A DNA stretch of 64,000 nt from Bacillus sp. CECT 9360 (lineage in GTDB: Bacteria; Bacillota; Bacilli; Bacillales; DSM-1321), in NCBI RefSeq assembly GCF_918741275.1, contig NZ_CAKKNA010000003.1:269984-333983 (forward strand). The letters are read 5' to 3'. The position numbers and the translations under genes were made by a program. The notes under the pieces were generated by a model. It searched no databases. It was not told the origin of the DNA and saw only the letters and a program-made list of their open reading frames with translations. Positions 1 to 8,765 of this stretch are shown here, piece by piece; within the stretch, counting starts at the first letter, position 1, and every line of letters begins with the position of its first letter.

Positions 1-292
1 CGTAAAAGCCTGTTGATGATTGGATAAGTTTGCCATCATAATTCAATAGCTGTAATTCGGCTCCATCATATTGATAGCTTTTAATTACAAGATCGCTATA
101 ATCGTCAAGACTCCGATAACCCTGCTCACTTCCCATTTCCCAAATCGGGTTGATGGCTTCAGCGTGGTTTTGAAAAGCATTGGCTATACCCTGGTAGTAA
201 TACTTTGTTAATGCTCCCCCATACACAGCCATTACCAATCCTAAAGTCAGGGTGATAATAATCATGAAATATAGAATGACTTTACGTTTCAT
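1..292 (-). CDS. Sensor histidine kinase, N-terminal fragment (cut by window edge)
   Basis: Only the first 97 codons are present; the reading frame leaves the window at base 1. It opens MKRKVILYFMIIITLTLG, a short basic head followed by a membrane segment, and then an extracytoplasmic stretch that is hydrophilic and aromatic-rich. This is the usual start of a membrane sensor kinase. The start lies 3 bases after the stop of the response regulator gene, with GGAAGG just upstream, so the two are translationally linked. The kinase domain itself is not visible; the assignment rests on the N-terminal membrane layout and on the adjacent OmpR-type regulator. Confidence 0.75.
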   Translation of the reverse strand, partial: MKRKVILYFMIIITLTLGLVMAVYGGALTKYYYQGIANAFQNHAEAINPIWEMGSEQGYRSLDDYSDLVIKSYQYDGAELQLLNYDGKLIQSSTGFY

Positions 293-295
293 CTT

Positions 296-988
296 CTAAC
301 CCTTCCATAGATATCCACGTCCCCAATCGGTACATAAATAGACTGGGGAGGAAGGATTACTCTCTATTTTCTGGCGAATGCGCCGAATGTTGACGTCAAC
401 TACTTTTAAATCACCTACATAGTTTTGACCCCACACTTCATCTAACAGTTCGTCTCTTGAAAACACTCTGTTCTGATGAGTCATTAAAAAATGGAGAATC
501 GAATATTCAGTTGGTGTTAAGTTGATTTCTCTGCCTGAGGATAGCAGTTTTTTGTTTTTTAATTCTAACTGGAAGGGACCTGAAGCAACCTTTGCACTGT
601 CCTCTAATGAAACTCTGCCGCTTAGATTGATCCTGCGCAAAAGCGAGAAAATTCTTGCTTCTAACTCCACGATGCTGAAGGGCTTAAACAAGTAATCATC
701 GGCTCCGAGTATAAGACCTTCCACCTTATCTTCCTCTTGAGTTCTTGCTGTAAGCATAATAATCCCAACCGTCTGATTTAACTTTCTAATTTCCTGACAA
801 ACTTCAAATCCGTCTATCCCCGGAAGCATGAGGTCAAGCAGCACGACATCATACTGTTCCTTTTGGAAAAAACTCAATGCATCTTCTCCTGTTTCCGCTT
901 CCCGTACATCGTAACCTCTCTTTTTCAGATTTAAGCAAACGAAACTGCGTATAGATAGTTCATCTTCAACAACAAGGATTCTATTCAT
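296..988 (-). CDS. OmpR/PhoB-family response regulator
   Basis: A 230-residue two-component response regulator. The receiver domain (about 1-120) shows acidic residues at 8-10, phosphoacceptor Asp52 in VVLLDLMLPG, Thr80 and Lys102. A winged-helix DNA-binding domain (about 130-228) follows, with the family motifs LTPTEYSILHFLM and VDVNIRRIRQKIE. A longer frame runs upstream to 1051, but the start at 988 is preferred because TCAGGGGG stands directly upstream and MNRILVVEDE is the normal start of the family. It lies between a lipoprotein gene (13 bases upstream) and its kinase, so it probably reads an envelope signal. Its target genes are not evident. It resembles PhoP/YycF-type regulators, but I cannot name the ortholog. 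Confidence 0.93.
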   Translation of the reverse strand: MNRILVVEDELSIRSFVCLNLKKRGYDVREAETGEDALSFFQKEQYDVVLLDLMLPGIDGFEVCQEIRKLNQTVGIIMLTARTQEEDKVEGLILGADDYLFKPFSIVELEARIFSLLRRINLSGRVSLEDSAKVASGPFQLELKNKKLLSSGREINLTPTEYSILHFLMTHQNRVFSRDELLDEVWGQNYVGDLKVVDVNIRRIRQKIESNPSSPVYLCTDWGRGYLWKG

Positions 989-1001
989 TTTTCCCCCTGA
1001 C

Positions 1002-2267
1002 TTAAAACTCATCTTCCAACAAATGAAACTGACTAAAAGGAAACGTTTCATTTTCTTTGCGACCTGAATAAAAAACGGTATCCTTTGTTTTCTGTAAAAC
1101 TACTTTTTCTTTTGATGGTTCAAGGGATTGTTTTTTTTTCCATTTCACCTCAAATACTGGTTTCTGATTAGAAACCGATAGTAATTGAATTCCATTTTTG
1201 ATCTTTTTCACTGTAACCTTACCATGCCATTCAGAGGGAATCTCTATATAAAACCTGCGTACCCGCTCGGTAAACCGTTCGGTAATCTTTTTGGGAGCCC
1301 CCTCTATGGAATACGTTGAATAAAATTCGATAAATGGGATGTCCTCGAATAAAGCATCCTCCCAGCCTTGAGGGATATACATCCCGCCTACCTCTGTTAT
1401 ACCGTCATTATTTATATCCTTGCTGTACAGGGGATATTTTTTCATTTGTAAACTACCATGTTCCTCCCCGACTTTCACAAGTTTCCCATGATCATACGCT
1501 ATTATTTCAGTGAGCATGGAATGGACGCCAATCATGCTATCAATAAATAATGCCTGATGGCCGTCGTTTAATTTACCGTTCACCATATGCTCATGAAAGG
1601 AAAATGCTTCTAAATCTACGGCCGAAAGAGACTCTAGATTACTGTCTTCATAACGGAACAAATCTGCTGTAAAGGATTCTCTTCTTTTTCCGTCTACAAG
1701 GAGAATATCCATTTTTGTATCGCCGTCGTAGTCCGCGATGTCTAATAAATGGTAGCTTCTCTTCATTTGTTTCATGAGCCCAGCCGTATCCCACTTATAT
1801 ATGACCAGCTGTTTCTCGGTTTCGAAATCCGAAGTCCCTAAACCCATGGTTACCTCCATTACTCCATCATCATCCAAATCGTGAAGCCCAAAATAATCAA
1901 GATTGATATAATCCATTTCGATATCTGATATTTGTATCCAATCTTGTTTTTTTTTCTGTAAAACGAGTAAATGAACTTGCTCGTTTTCCTTTAAATTTCT
2001 ATATAAAATAAAGGCTTCTTGTTGTTTCCCGTCACCATTTACATCTTCAATGAATATGGACTGTTTTATCGCAGCTTGTTTGGGTGTTATAAACTCTATG
2101 CCAGATGGCAAAAGCTGATTGAGTGCAGCCCTGACTTTCAGCTGTTGCCCGTCATGCAGCTGAGGTGATTCAATTAAATCACCGGGTGATTTTACCATGC
2201 TACAGCCTGATAACATCAACCCAGTCAAGATATACATCAATATCTTCCATTTCGCTCTATTATCCAC
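1002..2267 (-). CDS. Lipoprotein with FG-GAP/VCBS-like Asp loops, co-transcribed with two-component system
   Basis: A 421-residue predicted lipoprotein. The start is taken as GTG at 2267 because TAGGAG sits 8 bases before it; the frame opens VDNRAKWKILMYILTGLMLSGC, a signal peptide ending in the lipobox LSGC. The mature part carries at least four Asp/Asn-rich loops: DVNGDGKQQ, DLDDDGVMEV, DYDGDTKMDI and DINNDGITEV. Such loops are typical of FG-GAP/VCBS beta-propeller-like proteins and often bind calcium. It is the first gene of a three-gene operon (lipoprotein, regulator, kinase), so it may act as an accessory sensor or effector for the kinase. That role is inferred only from context. An alternative ATG start at 2237 would shorten the n-region. 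Confidence 0.8.
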   Translation of the reverse strand: MDNRAKWKILMYILTGLMLSGCSMVKSPGDLIESPQLHDGQQLKVRAALNQLLPSGIEFITPKQAAIKQSIFIEDVNGDGKQQEAFILYRNLKENEQVHLLVLQKKKQDWIQISDIEMDYINLDYFGLHDLDDDGVMEVTMGLGTSDFETEKQLVIYKWDTAGLMKQMKRSYHLLDIADYDGDTKMDILLVDGKRRESFTADLFRYEDSNLESLSAVDLEAFSFHEHMVNGKLNDGHQALFIDSMIGVHSMLTEIIAYDHGKLVKVGEEHGSLQMKKYPLYSKDINNDGITEVGGMYIPQGWEDALFEDIPFIEFYSTYSIEGAPKKITERFTERVRRFYIEIPSEWHGKVTVKKIKNGIQLLSVSNQKPVFEVKWKKKQSLEPSKEKVVLQKTKDTVFYSGRKENETFPFSQFHLLEDEF

Positions 2268-2796
2268 GCTGTATACTCCTATCATTTAGTCCATTATGGG
2301 TTAACTTTATTATAAAATTCCTTGACAGTTAAAAAGTTACAAAAAAATTACAATATTAGTAGTAATGAAGATTTAGATAAATAGATTTTTCCAAACCTTC
2401 TGCCACACTATAATGAGACTTTACCTGAAGAATCATTGATCATACTATTTTTTAACTCAATCGAGTGACACTTAAGTATAACACTTTCAGCGTATGCTGA
2501 GAGGTTCTTGCCCCTGAATACAATTGGAGGAATCTTGTTTTCTCTTTCGTCTCAGGGACAGCAAGTAAATGAAATCAAAGGTCATCTGAGTTATTGAAAA
2601 GAGATTATAAAGTAGCGAACCACAGATTTCATATCAATGTTCCTATCGACGCATTCTGTAACTATTTTGTAACCACTTACGGCATCCATGCTTTTATACT
2701 AATTTAAGTGCGATGAAATGGAAAAATATTAAAGACGTTCTGCACAACCAATTAGAACGACAATACAAAAAATGAAGTAAGAAGCAGGTGGAGAGA
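2268..2796. other. Intergenic region between divergent operons
   Basis: About 530 bases separate the minus-strand lipoprotein operon from plus-strand asnB. The half nearest the lipoprotein is very AT-rich. From about 2490 to 2565 there is a GC-richer segment able to fold into competing hairpins (listed separately). No promoter with both consensus boxes was identified with confidence. Confidence 0.6.
2490..2568 (+). ncRNA. Candidate structured leader RNA upstream of asnB
   Basis: CTTGCCCCTGA (2507-2517) can pair with TCAGGG-ACA-GCAAG (2552-2565), an 11-bp stem with a 3-base bulge. CTGAGA (2497-2502) can instead pair with TCTCAG (2550-2555). The two pairings share bases and cannot coexist, which is the layout of a switching leader. 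No known riboswitch consensus was recognised, and it is about 230 bases before the asnB start. Confidence 0.35.
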
Positions 2797-4698
2797 ATGT
2801 GCGGTTTTGTAGGATGTTTAAGCAGTCATCCCTGGGCGCTGAATAACGAGATTCAAGAACAAGTAAGGGAAATGAATCATTCAATTATCCATAGGGGCCC
2901 CGATGATGAAGGGTATTTTTTCGAAGAATATGTGAATTTTGGTTTTAGAAGATTAAGTATCATAGACGTGGAGAAGGGCAGTCAGCCTCTCTCTTATGAA
3001 AATGAAAGATATTGGATTATATTTAATGGAGAAATATATAACTATGTCGAGCTTAAAGCAGAATTGATGAAATACGGGCACAAATTCAGCACGGATACCG
3101 ATACGGAAGTCATCCTTGCTCTCTATAGCAGAATAAAGGAAGAAACCGCTCGTAAACTGCGCGGCATGTTTGCCTTTGTCATTTGGGACAAGCTCGAGGA
3201 GAGACTGTATGGTGCCAGGGACCATTTCGGGATCAAGCCTTTCTTTTATTGTGAACAGACTAATATCACTTATTTCGCTTCCGAGAAAAAATCGATATTA
3301 AAAGCCATTGAAGATGAGTTGGACATACATTCTTTCCAGCATTTTTTAAGCTTTCAATATGTTCCTGAACCTAACACGATGACTAAGTCTATTAAAAAAT
3401 TGTCACCTGGTCATTATTTCACCCAAAAGCCTGGAGAAAGAATGAATTTTCACTCTTATTGGGAGCCGAAATTTAAACCATCTAACACGGAAAACTCTAA
3501 GTTAATAAAAGAAATCCAAGACACGTTAATAGATTCAGTAAACGTTCATATGAGAAGTGATGTACCTATTGGAGCCTTCCTTTCTGGAGGGATTGATTCT
3601 TCCTTTATCGTTTCTTTAGCAAAAGAAGTAAATCCAAAGATAAAAACCTTTTCTGTAGGCTTTGAAACGAAGGGGTTCAGTGAAATTGATATTGCCAAAA
3701 AAACAGCTCATCATTTAGATGTCGAAAATATATCATATTTAATCAGTCCGGAAGAATTTATGAATAAATTGCCGAAGATTATTTGGCATATGGATGATCC
3801 GCTAGCTGATCCTGCTGCTGTTCCTTTATTTTTCCTGGCCAGAGAAGCCCGGAAGCATGTAAAGGTAGCCTTATCCGGAGAAGGAGCAGACGAATTGTTC
3901 GGGGGATATAATATATACAGGGAACCCCAATCATTACAAGCGTTTACCTACATACCGTCTCCCATTAAAGCTCTATTAAAAATTGCCTCTAGTTGCATTC
4001 CGGATGGGGTCAGAGGGAAAAGCTTAATTGAGAGGGGCGTTACCCCCCTGAATAAACGGTATATCGGCAATGCTAATATATTTAATGAAAAAGAAAAGAA
4101 GCATCTATTAGTTCAATATCTATCTAATGCAGAAAATGAAAAAGTAACGGATCTGCTATACTCCAATTCTTTTTCCTATGATGATGTCACAAAAATGCAA
4201 TATATTGATATCCAAACCTGGTTGAAAGGAGACATTTTATTAAAGGCAGATAAAATGTCAATGGCTAACTCATTGGAAGTAAGAGTGCCTTTCTTGGATA
4301 AAAAGGTGTTTAGCATCGCTTCAAAACTAACCAGCAACCAAAAAATAAAAGATGGTCAGACCAAATTCCTTCTGCGTGAAGCAGCAAAAGGAATAGTGCC
4401 ACAACATGTATGGAACAGAAAAAAACTCGGGTTTCCAGTGCCTATTCGACATTGGCTAAAAAATGAAATGTATGATTGGGCTATCCAGTTAATCAATGAC
4501 AGCCAAACAGACTCGCTATTTAACAAAGGTGAGATTTATAAATTACTTGCTGCTCATGTTAGCGACGAGAGAGATAACAGTCGAAAGCTATGGTCAATCT
4601 TCACATTCATGATATGGCATCAGATTTATATCGAAAAAGTATATCAATTTGATACACAAATAGTAAGCAAAGAAAGATTTACATTTGTGACATCATAA
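2797..4698 (+). CDS. asnB: Asparagine synthetase (glutamine-hydrolysing)
   Basis: A 633-residue class II glutamine amidotransferase that makes asparagine from aspartate, ATP and glutamine. The chosen ATG at 2797 places the nucleophile Cys at position 2 (MCGFVG), which must become N-terminal, and follows AGGTGG; the in-frame GTG at 2788 would bury it. The glutaminase domain (about 1-210) has HRGPDDEGYF and IFNGEIYNY. The synthetase domain carries the ATP PP-loop SGGIDSS near residue 266 and SGEGADELFGGY. Length and sequence match B. subtilis AsnB (632 residues) along the whole chain, including the C-terminal RKKLGFPVPIRHWL. It is a single gene followed by two hairpins. AsnB-type enzymes in Bacillus can also amidate the cell wall precursor diaminopimelate, and this cannot be excluded. 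Confidence 0.95.
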   Translation: MCGFVGCLSSHPWALNNEIQEQVREMNHSIIHRGPDDEGYFFEEYVNFGFRRLSIIDVEKGSQPLSYENERYWIIFNGEIYNYVELKAELMKYGHKFSTDTDTEVILALYSRIKEETARKLRGMFAFVIWDKLEERLYGARDHFGIKPFFYCEQTNITYFASEKKSILKAIEDELDIHSFQHFLSFQYVPEPNTMTKSIKKLSPGHYFTQKPGERMNFHSYWEPKFKPSNTENSKLIKEIQDTLIDSVNVHMRSDVPIGAFLSGGIDSSFIVSLAKEVNPKIKTFSVGFETKGFSEIDIAKKTAHHLDVENISYLISPEEFMNKLPKIIWHMDDPLADPAAVPLFFLAREARKHVKVALSGEGADELFGGYNIYREPQSLQAFTYIPSPIKALLKIASSCIPDGVRGKSLIERGVTPLNKRYIGNANIFNEKEKKHLLVQYLSNAENEKVTDLLYSNSFSYDDVTKMQYIDIQTWLKGDILLKADKMSMANSLEVRVPFLDKKVFSIASKLTSNQKIKDGQTKFLLREAAKGIVPQHVWNRKKLGFPVPIRHWLKNEMYDWAIQLINDSQTDSLFNKGEIYKLLAAHVSDERDNSRKLWSIFTFMIWHQIYIEKVYQFDTQIVSKERFTFVTS

Positions 4699-4720
4699 AT
4701 AGAAACCAGCTCAAACCACC

Positions 4721-4757
4721 TAAAGGAAATTTGGAATGTTGTGGTTTCCTTTCCTTT
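4721..4757 (+). terminator. Hairpin after asnB
   Basis: AAAGGAAA and TTTCCTTT form a stem shortly after the asnB stop, followed by a T-rich stretch. This is a weak intrinsic terminator, backed by a stronger hairpin 50 bases on. Confidence 0.5.
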
Positions 4758-4802
4758 TACATTATAGAATCGAACTCTTAAATCGCTAATCTATAACAAA
4801 CC

Positions 4803-4850
4803 AAGGAATGAGCCACTCTTCTTTGAAAGAGTGGTTCATTCCTTTATTTA
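4803..4850 (+). terminator. Strong intrinsic terminator after asnB
   Basis: AAGGAATGA-CCACTCTTT pairs almost perfectly with AAAGAGTGG-TCATTCCTT around a short loop, then TTTATTTA. It closes the asnB transcript. Confidence 0.8.
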
Positions 4851-4859
4851 AAAACAAAT

Positions 4860-5238
4860 CCTTAGAATTTCCTTTTTCTTCAAATAATGAAAGATTTGTT
4901 TTTCAACTAACCTGCCCCGTTAGCCACCCATGCAGCTCAAAATCGGCGCTGCACCACAGAGAATGAAAATGGATCAGGCAGTCTATACTGTTTTAATACT
5001 GGCGAAGAAGGTCTTTGAACTATGGTGCCTTTGAGCCCATCCGTTAGTCTGACTCCACCGACTGTCGCGCCCTGTAGGGTAGCACTCATGGGAGATTAAT
5101 CCTTTTACTGGTTGTTGCGCCAGCTTTACTTGATTTCATTTTAAGTAGAAGGGTATGACAATTTGATTTTTATCAACCAATCCTATATTCCATTCTTCAA
5201 GAGGCTCAGCCGTTCCGCGAATTTCTGAAAATTAACAC
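4860..5238. other. Gene-free patch, possible mobile-element relic
   Basis: About 380 bases with no supportable gene. From roughly 4910 to 5110 the sequence is clearly more GC-rich than its flanks and reads like a structured non-coding end of a transposable element (for example the non-coding flank of an IS110-type element). No transposase fragment, terminal repeats or target duplication could be identified, so this is only a suspicion from composition and position at a synteny break. Confidence 0.25.
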
Positions 5239-6438
5239 TCACACAACCCGCCCCTTACTCATTTTCGTCCCTTCCACAAACAAAATCCCAAGTTCGTGGT
5301 GCTCACCTTCAAAAAGCGCGCGCTGGGTGAAGCGGATTTGGCTGTTATTCCCGATGACTTCAAGCTTGCAATAGGCCCGATTGACTTGGAGGGCTTCATA
5401 GAATTCTCGATCGTCACGGACAATGACTCCGTTTACTTTCGTAACAATTTCGCCCATTTCAAGGCCCATCTTTTCTGCGGGAGACTGCGGAATGATGCCA
5501 AGAATACGGACCCCGAGATTGCTTCTTGAAAAATAGAGCGGCATTTGCTTATCATTGCCTTTAGAAAAATACGCAATCAGTTCCCTGACAAGCATTGCCA
5601 GCACCACTGCTGTTACCGTCAGGGCAGGATACCAGTTACCAACGATGGAAATCGCGGTGACCACTATGCCCAGAATCGTGACCTTCCTTCCATAAGCTGC
5701 GATGGCCCGCTTTGGAAGTTCACCCTTTACCTCAAGGGAAAAGCCGAGTAAAAACGGAACAAACAACGGCGATACGTGTATGCTACCTGCCGAAAATACA
5801 GGCCACCATTCAAACGGGGCAGGGAGGCTCCCGCCCGGCACAAGAATAAACATCGGAATCAGCCACAAACGTTTGGAAACATAAGCACCGACTGTAAAGC
5901 CCCGTTTCGAAATCAGCAGTTTCGGCGAAGCCTTCTTCTGCCCACTCCTGCTTATCAGAGAGCCTTCCGCTATCAACAACAGACCAAGCAGGACGGCTAG
6001 CGCCGGATAAACCGGTTGATCGAGACTAGCAAACGTTTCTTGAAATATTGGAAGCTGCAAATCACGGCCATAAAAAAAGAAAAGGAAGATGATAAAAAAG
6101 GCCAGTCCAAAGTTGTACGCCGGCGAGAGCAGCCTGAATTGCATCGTAACCGACAGGATAAGGGACAACAAGCCGATCAGCAGCAACGAAGCAAACGGGA
6201 TGACAAGGCCCGCTCCGAGCGTAACCAGCGAAAGGATAAGTCCCCAAACAATTCCCAGGGGCAACAGAGAACGAAGCTCCTGAAGCATATCATGGACGCG
6301 GACATGGAAGTCGCTTCTTTCCCGTTTAATCCGAAGATAACCCATAATGATTGATAGTATGATAGAAAAATAAAAAACCGGATGAAGAAAAAATGTTCCC
6401 AATCCTTTTAAACACGCAAACAGCCACTCTTCAGTCAA
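5239..6438 (-). CDS. minJ: MinJ, polar membrane adaptor of the Min system (PDZ domain)
   Basis: A 399-residue polytopic membrane protein with a C-terminal PDZ domain; B. subtilis MinJ is 397 residues. At least seven hydrophobic segments occupy about residues 10-290 (for example ALAVLLGLLLIAEGSL). The PDZ part (about 300-385) contains LGVRILGIIPQSPAEKMGLEMG and VNGVIV. In Bacillus, MinJ links DivIVA at poles and septa to MinD and blocks extra divisions. The start is TTG at 6438 with GGTGA 8 bases upstream. It lies just after ctpB as in B. subtilis, which supports the name. No terminator is evident directly after it. Confidence 0.9.
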   Translation of the reverse strand: MTEEWLFACLKGLGTFFLHPVFYFSIILSIIMGYLRIKRERSDFHVRVHDMLQELRSLLPLGIVWGLILSLVTLGAGLVIPFASLLLIGLLSLILSVTMQFRLLSPAYNFGLAFFIIFLFFFYGRDLQLPIFQETFASLDQPVYPALAVLLGLLLIAEGSLISRSGQKKASPKLLISKRGFTVGAYVSKRLWLIPMFILVPGGSLPAPFEWWPVFSAGSIHVSPLFVPFLLGFSLEVKGELPKRAIAAYGRKVTILGIVVTAISIVGNWYPALTVTAVVLAMLVRELIAYFSKGNDKQMPLYFSRSNLGVRILGIIPQSPAEKMGLEMGEIVTKVNGVIVRDDREFYEALQVNRAYCKLEVIGNNSQIRFTQRALFEGEHHELGILFVEGTKMSKGRVV

Positions 6439-6542
6439 GCTCCGTTCACCATCCTTTATCTATATTTTTAAAAATAATAAAAGAATCTATTATCTCATTT
6501 TAACAAACTGGTTCTGCCCTGCCTATATCTCCACAAAAGAAA

Positions 6543-6574
6543 AAAGTCTGGCCTGTATTCAGGTGCCAGACTTT
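6543..6574 (-). terminator. Terminator of ctpB
   Basis: On the minus strand AAAGTCTGGC and GCCAGACTTT form a stem followed by a run of six T, 22 bases past the ctpB stop. Confidence 0.85.
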
Positions 6575-6595
6575 CCCTATATTCAATTAAATACA

Positions 6596-8068
6596 TTACT
6601 GATCATTTAACTTTGCGACAAATAAAAGCGCCGTTTTTAATTGAATGTCATTGTCTTCATCCTGTATCTTTTGTACAATGGCTGCTTCTAATTTTGTGGC
6701 TGTTTTTTGATCCATTTCACCAGTAATCTTTAAACCCTCTTGCTGTTGAAAAGCTTTTATGGCAATCTCGGTTTTCGCGTCATAATAGCCGTCATCTCTT
6801 CCCGGTTCAAGCCCCAGTCCTTTAAGCATCCCTTGAGCATATTGGATTTGCGGATTGGTCATATCGCGTTTAAATGTCTTTTCGACCTGTAATGGATGAA
6901 CGTTGAAATAATCCGGCTGGTGGACTTCAATCGTTGGCTTTATGCCTTTTTTATGAATCCAATTGCCGTCTGGTGTCAGCCATTTGAATAACGTCAGCTT
7001 GATATCACTGCCGTCTCCCATTGGTACAGCTTGCTGGACCGTACCCTTTCCGAAAGTTTTTTCTCCGATTAACGGATAGTCCCCGGCTTCATTCAACGCG
7101 CCGGCCAAAATCTCCGCTGCAGAGGCACTTCCTTTGTCAGTCAATACAGCAATCGCATATTTCTTTTTTTCTGTTAATTCCGAAAAAAATGTCTCTGTGT
7201 CTCCATTCCGTTGCGCGATTTGCAGGTACGGCTTATCTTTTGTTACAAGTAAGCGAAGGATTTCCTGGGCGCTAGATAGCAGGCCGCCGGGATTTCCTCG
7301 TACATCTATGACCAGTCCTTCTACGCTCTTTTTCTCCATCGCTTCCAATTGCTTTTTGAAGTCGTTCGCTGTACCTTCCGAAAAGGTAGTCAATTCAATG
7401 TAACCGATATTCACATCATTTATCTTCTTAATCGAAGAAAAAACCGTTTCAACCGGAATCTCATCCCGAGTAACTTTCAAAGTCAGCGGCTCCGTTACGC
7501 CTGAGCGTTTGATTTCAAGCGTAACCTTGCTTCCCTTTTTCCCGCGTATCTTGAGGCTCATCTCATATAAATTCAGGCCATCCACGCTCTCCCCGTTTAT
7601 CTTTAGCAACTCATCCTTAGGCTTGAGGCCTGCTTTTTCGGCTGGTGAATCCTTATAAGGAGAAACAATAATGATTTTGCCATCCTCCACGCCAATTTCA
7701 GTGCCAATACCTTCAAAGGAAGAACCCAACGCCTCTCCGAATTGCTCTGCCGTTTTTTTGTTCATATAAACAGAATAAGGATCCTTTAACGTGGAAAGCA
7801 TCCCCTCTATGGCTCCTTCCACTAGCTGTTCATCTTTTACTTTTTCAATATATTGCCCGCGGATAAGTTCGTAGGCTTGTTCTACTTTTTTCAATTCTGT
7901 GCTTGTGGCTCCGTTTTCCTTTTTGGCAGCGTCCTCTTTACTTTCTGTTCCCACTAGCATTTGCTTGATATCCTGGTTCGGTGCCTGTGAGGTAAGATAT
8001 ACCCCTCCCGCAACCCCCATGATGAGTGAAAGTATCACAACCAGGGGGAATACCCACTTTTTTCCCAT
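6596..8068 (-). CDS. ctpB: Carboxyl-terminal processing protease CtpB (S41)
   Basis: A 490-residue secreted or membrane-anchored S41 serine protease. The start at 8068 follows AAGGAG by 8 bases; the longer frame to 8089 has no such site. Order: N-terminal membrane anchor (about 5-25), PDZ domain (about 95-175, VSPYKDSPAEKAGLKPKDEL), S41 core with the catalytic serine in DKGSASAAEIL near residue 316 and lysine in GEKTFGKGTVQ, and a C-terminal peptidoglycan-binding PGBD domain (about 400-475). In B. subtilis CtpB cleaves SpoIVFA in the intermembrane space and so triggers SigmaK activation during sporulation. That role and the minJ neighbour fit B. subtilis. All catalytic residues are present. 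Confidence 0.93.
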   Translation of the reverse strand: MGKKWVFPLVVILSLIMGVAGGVYLTSQAPNQDIKQMLVGTESKEDAAKKENGATSTELKKVEQAYELIRGQYIEKVKDEQLVEGAIEGMLSTLKDPYSVYMNKKTAEQFGEALGSSFEGIGTEIGVEDGKIIIVSPYKDSPAEKAGLKPKDELLKINGESVDGLNLYEMSLKIRGKKGSKVTLEIKRSGVTEPLTLKVTRDEIPVETVFSSIKKINDVNIGYIELTTFSEGTANDFKKQLEAMEKKSVEGLVIDVRGNPGGLLSSAQEILRLLVTKDKPYLQIAQRNGDTETFFSELTEKKKYAIAVLTDKGSASAAEILAGALNEAGDYPLIGEKTFGKGTVQQAVPMGDGSDIKLTLFKWLTPDGNWIHKKGIKPTIEVHQPDYFNVHPLQVEKTFKRDMTNPQIQYAQGMLKGLGLEPGRDDGYYDAKTEIAIKAFQQQEGLKITGEMDQKTATKLEAAIVQKIQDEDNDIQLKTALLFVAKLNDQ

Positions 8069-8228
8069 AACTTCGTCTCCTTCTTCCATAAGGAATCACC
8101 ATGGATTACGATCATCCTGGTCCGTTTTACTCCATCATATGAAGGGCTTGTACGAAATATGCTGTGCTCTTTTTTTTGAGGGTAAGTTTATAAAGAGAAG
8201 GTAGGTTTTTCTATCAAATGTGTAGCAT

Positions 8229-8468
8229 CTCTCGTAATTCGGGGTAATCGCTCGTAAATTTTGGTGATCGCTCGTAAATCTTGGTAGTCGCTCGTAAATT
8301 CGGATAAGCGCTCGTAAATTTGCATAATCGCTCGCAAATCTTGGTAAACGCTCGTAAATTTGTATTACCGCTCGCAAATCTCAATAATCGCTCGTAAATT
8401 TGTATTACCGCTCGCAAATCTCAATAATCGCTCATAAATACACATAACCGCTCACAAAAATTAAATAC
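8229..8468. repeat. Tandem array of 20-bp units (family 1, copy A), 12 units
   Basis: Twelve head-to-tail units with an exact 20-base period; a typical unit reads CGCTCGTAAATTTGGATAAT. The first 12 bases are conserved (CGCTCGTAAATT with T/C or G/A changes) and the last 8 vary. A 40-base pair of units is repeated exactly (8369-8408 and 8409-8448). The array fills the gap between the M23 hydrolase gene and ctpB. Frames across it on the minus strand are open only because 20-bp repeats lack stops; they are not genes. A second copy of the family is at 26004. Confidence 0.9.
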
Positions 8469-8590
8469 TGCCTATCGATTGAAATAACCTCATCCTTCCC
8501 TAAAGGATTATCCAAATAAATCAGGAATTTCGCAAAAAAACAAAGAGAAGTAATCAAAATGATTGCAAAAAAGTCGAGAACCACCGTCAA
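8469..8590. repeat. Conserved tail of the family 1 repeat element, copy A
   Basis: The roughly 100 bases after the array align with those after the second array (26064-26150). Shared pieces include ATCGATT, CTCATC or TTCATC, GGATTAT, an AATAAA stretch and AAAGA-AGAAG-TAAT, at about 70 percent identity by eye. This makes array plus tail a dispersed element rather than a chance satellite. Confidence 0.6.
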
Positions 8591-8664
8591 CACTGGTAGG
8601 CCATAGAAAGACGACACCCCGCCTTATCCTAAGCAGCCACAAACCGAAAGAGTTCTCGATAAAA

Positions 8665-8702
8665 ACAAAGCAGCCAAGGATCCATTCCCTGGCTGCTTTA
8701 TC
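8665..8702 (-). terminator. Terminator of the M23 hydrolase gene
   Basis: On the minus strand AAAGCAGCCA-GG pairs with CC-TGGCTGCTTT, followed by GTTTTTATC. Confidence 0.75.
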
Positions 8703-8765
8703 TAACTATTCATTTCTATGATTATTTCCCTACTAAAAGGGGTATATATTATTATAGATTCTTAA

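Noticed and set aside
2496..2520. preQ1 riboswitch suggested by AGAGGTTCT
   Set aside because: Only the first bases match; the rest of the preQ1-I core (the A-rich tail pairing into the loop) is absent, and asnB is not a queuosine gene.
2953..3225. 90-codon minus-strand frame inside asnB
   Set aside because: Antisense shadow of a well conserved enzyme gene.
8135..8417. Open frames across the 20-bp repeats on the minus strand
   Set aside because: They are open only because the repeat lacks stop codons; the products are repeats such as YERLPRF with no ribosome binding site.
8229..8468. Possible CRISPR array
   Set aside because: Units are contiguous 20-mers without unique spacers between constant repeats, the repeats are degenerate, and no cas genes are near.
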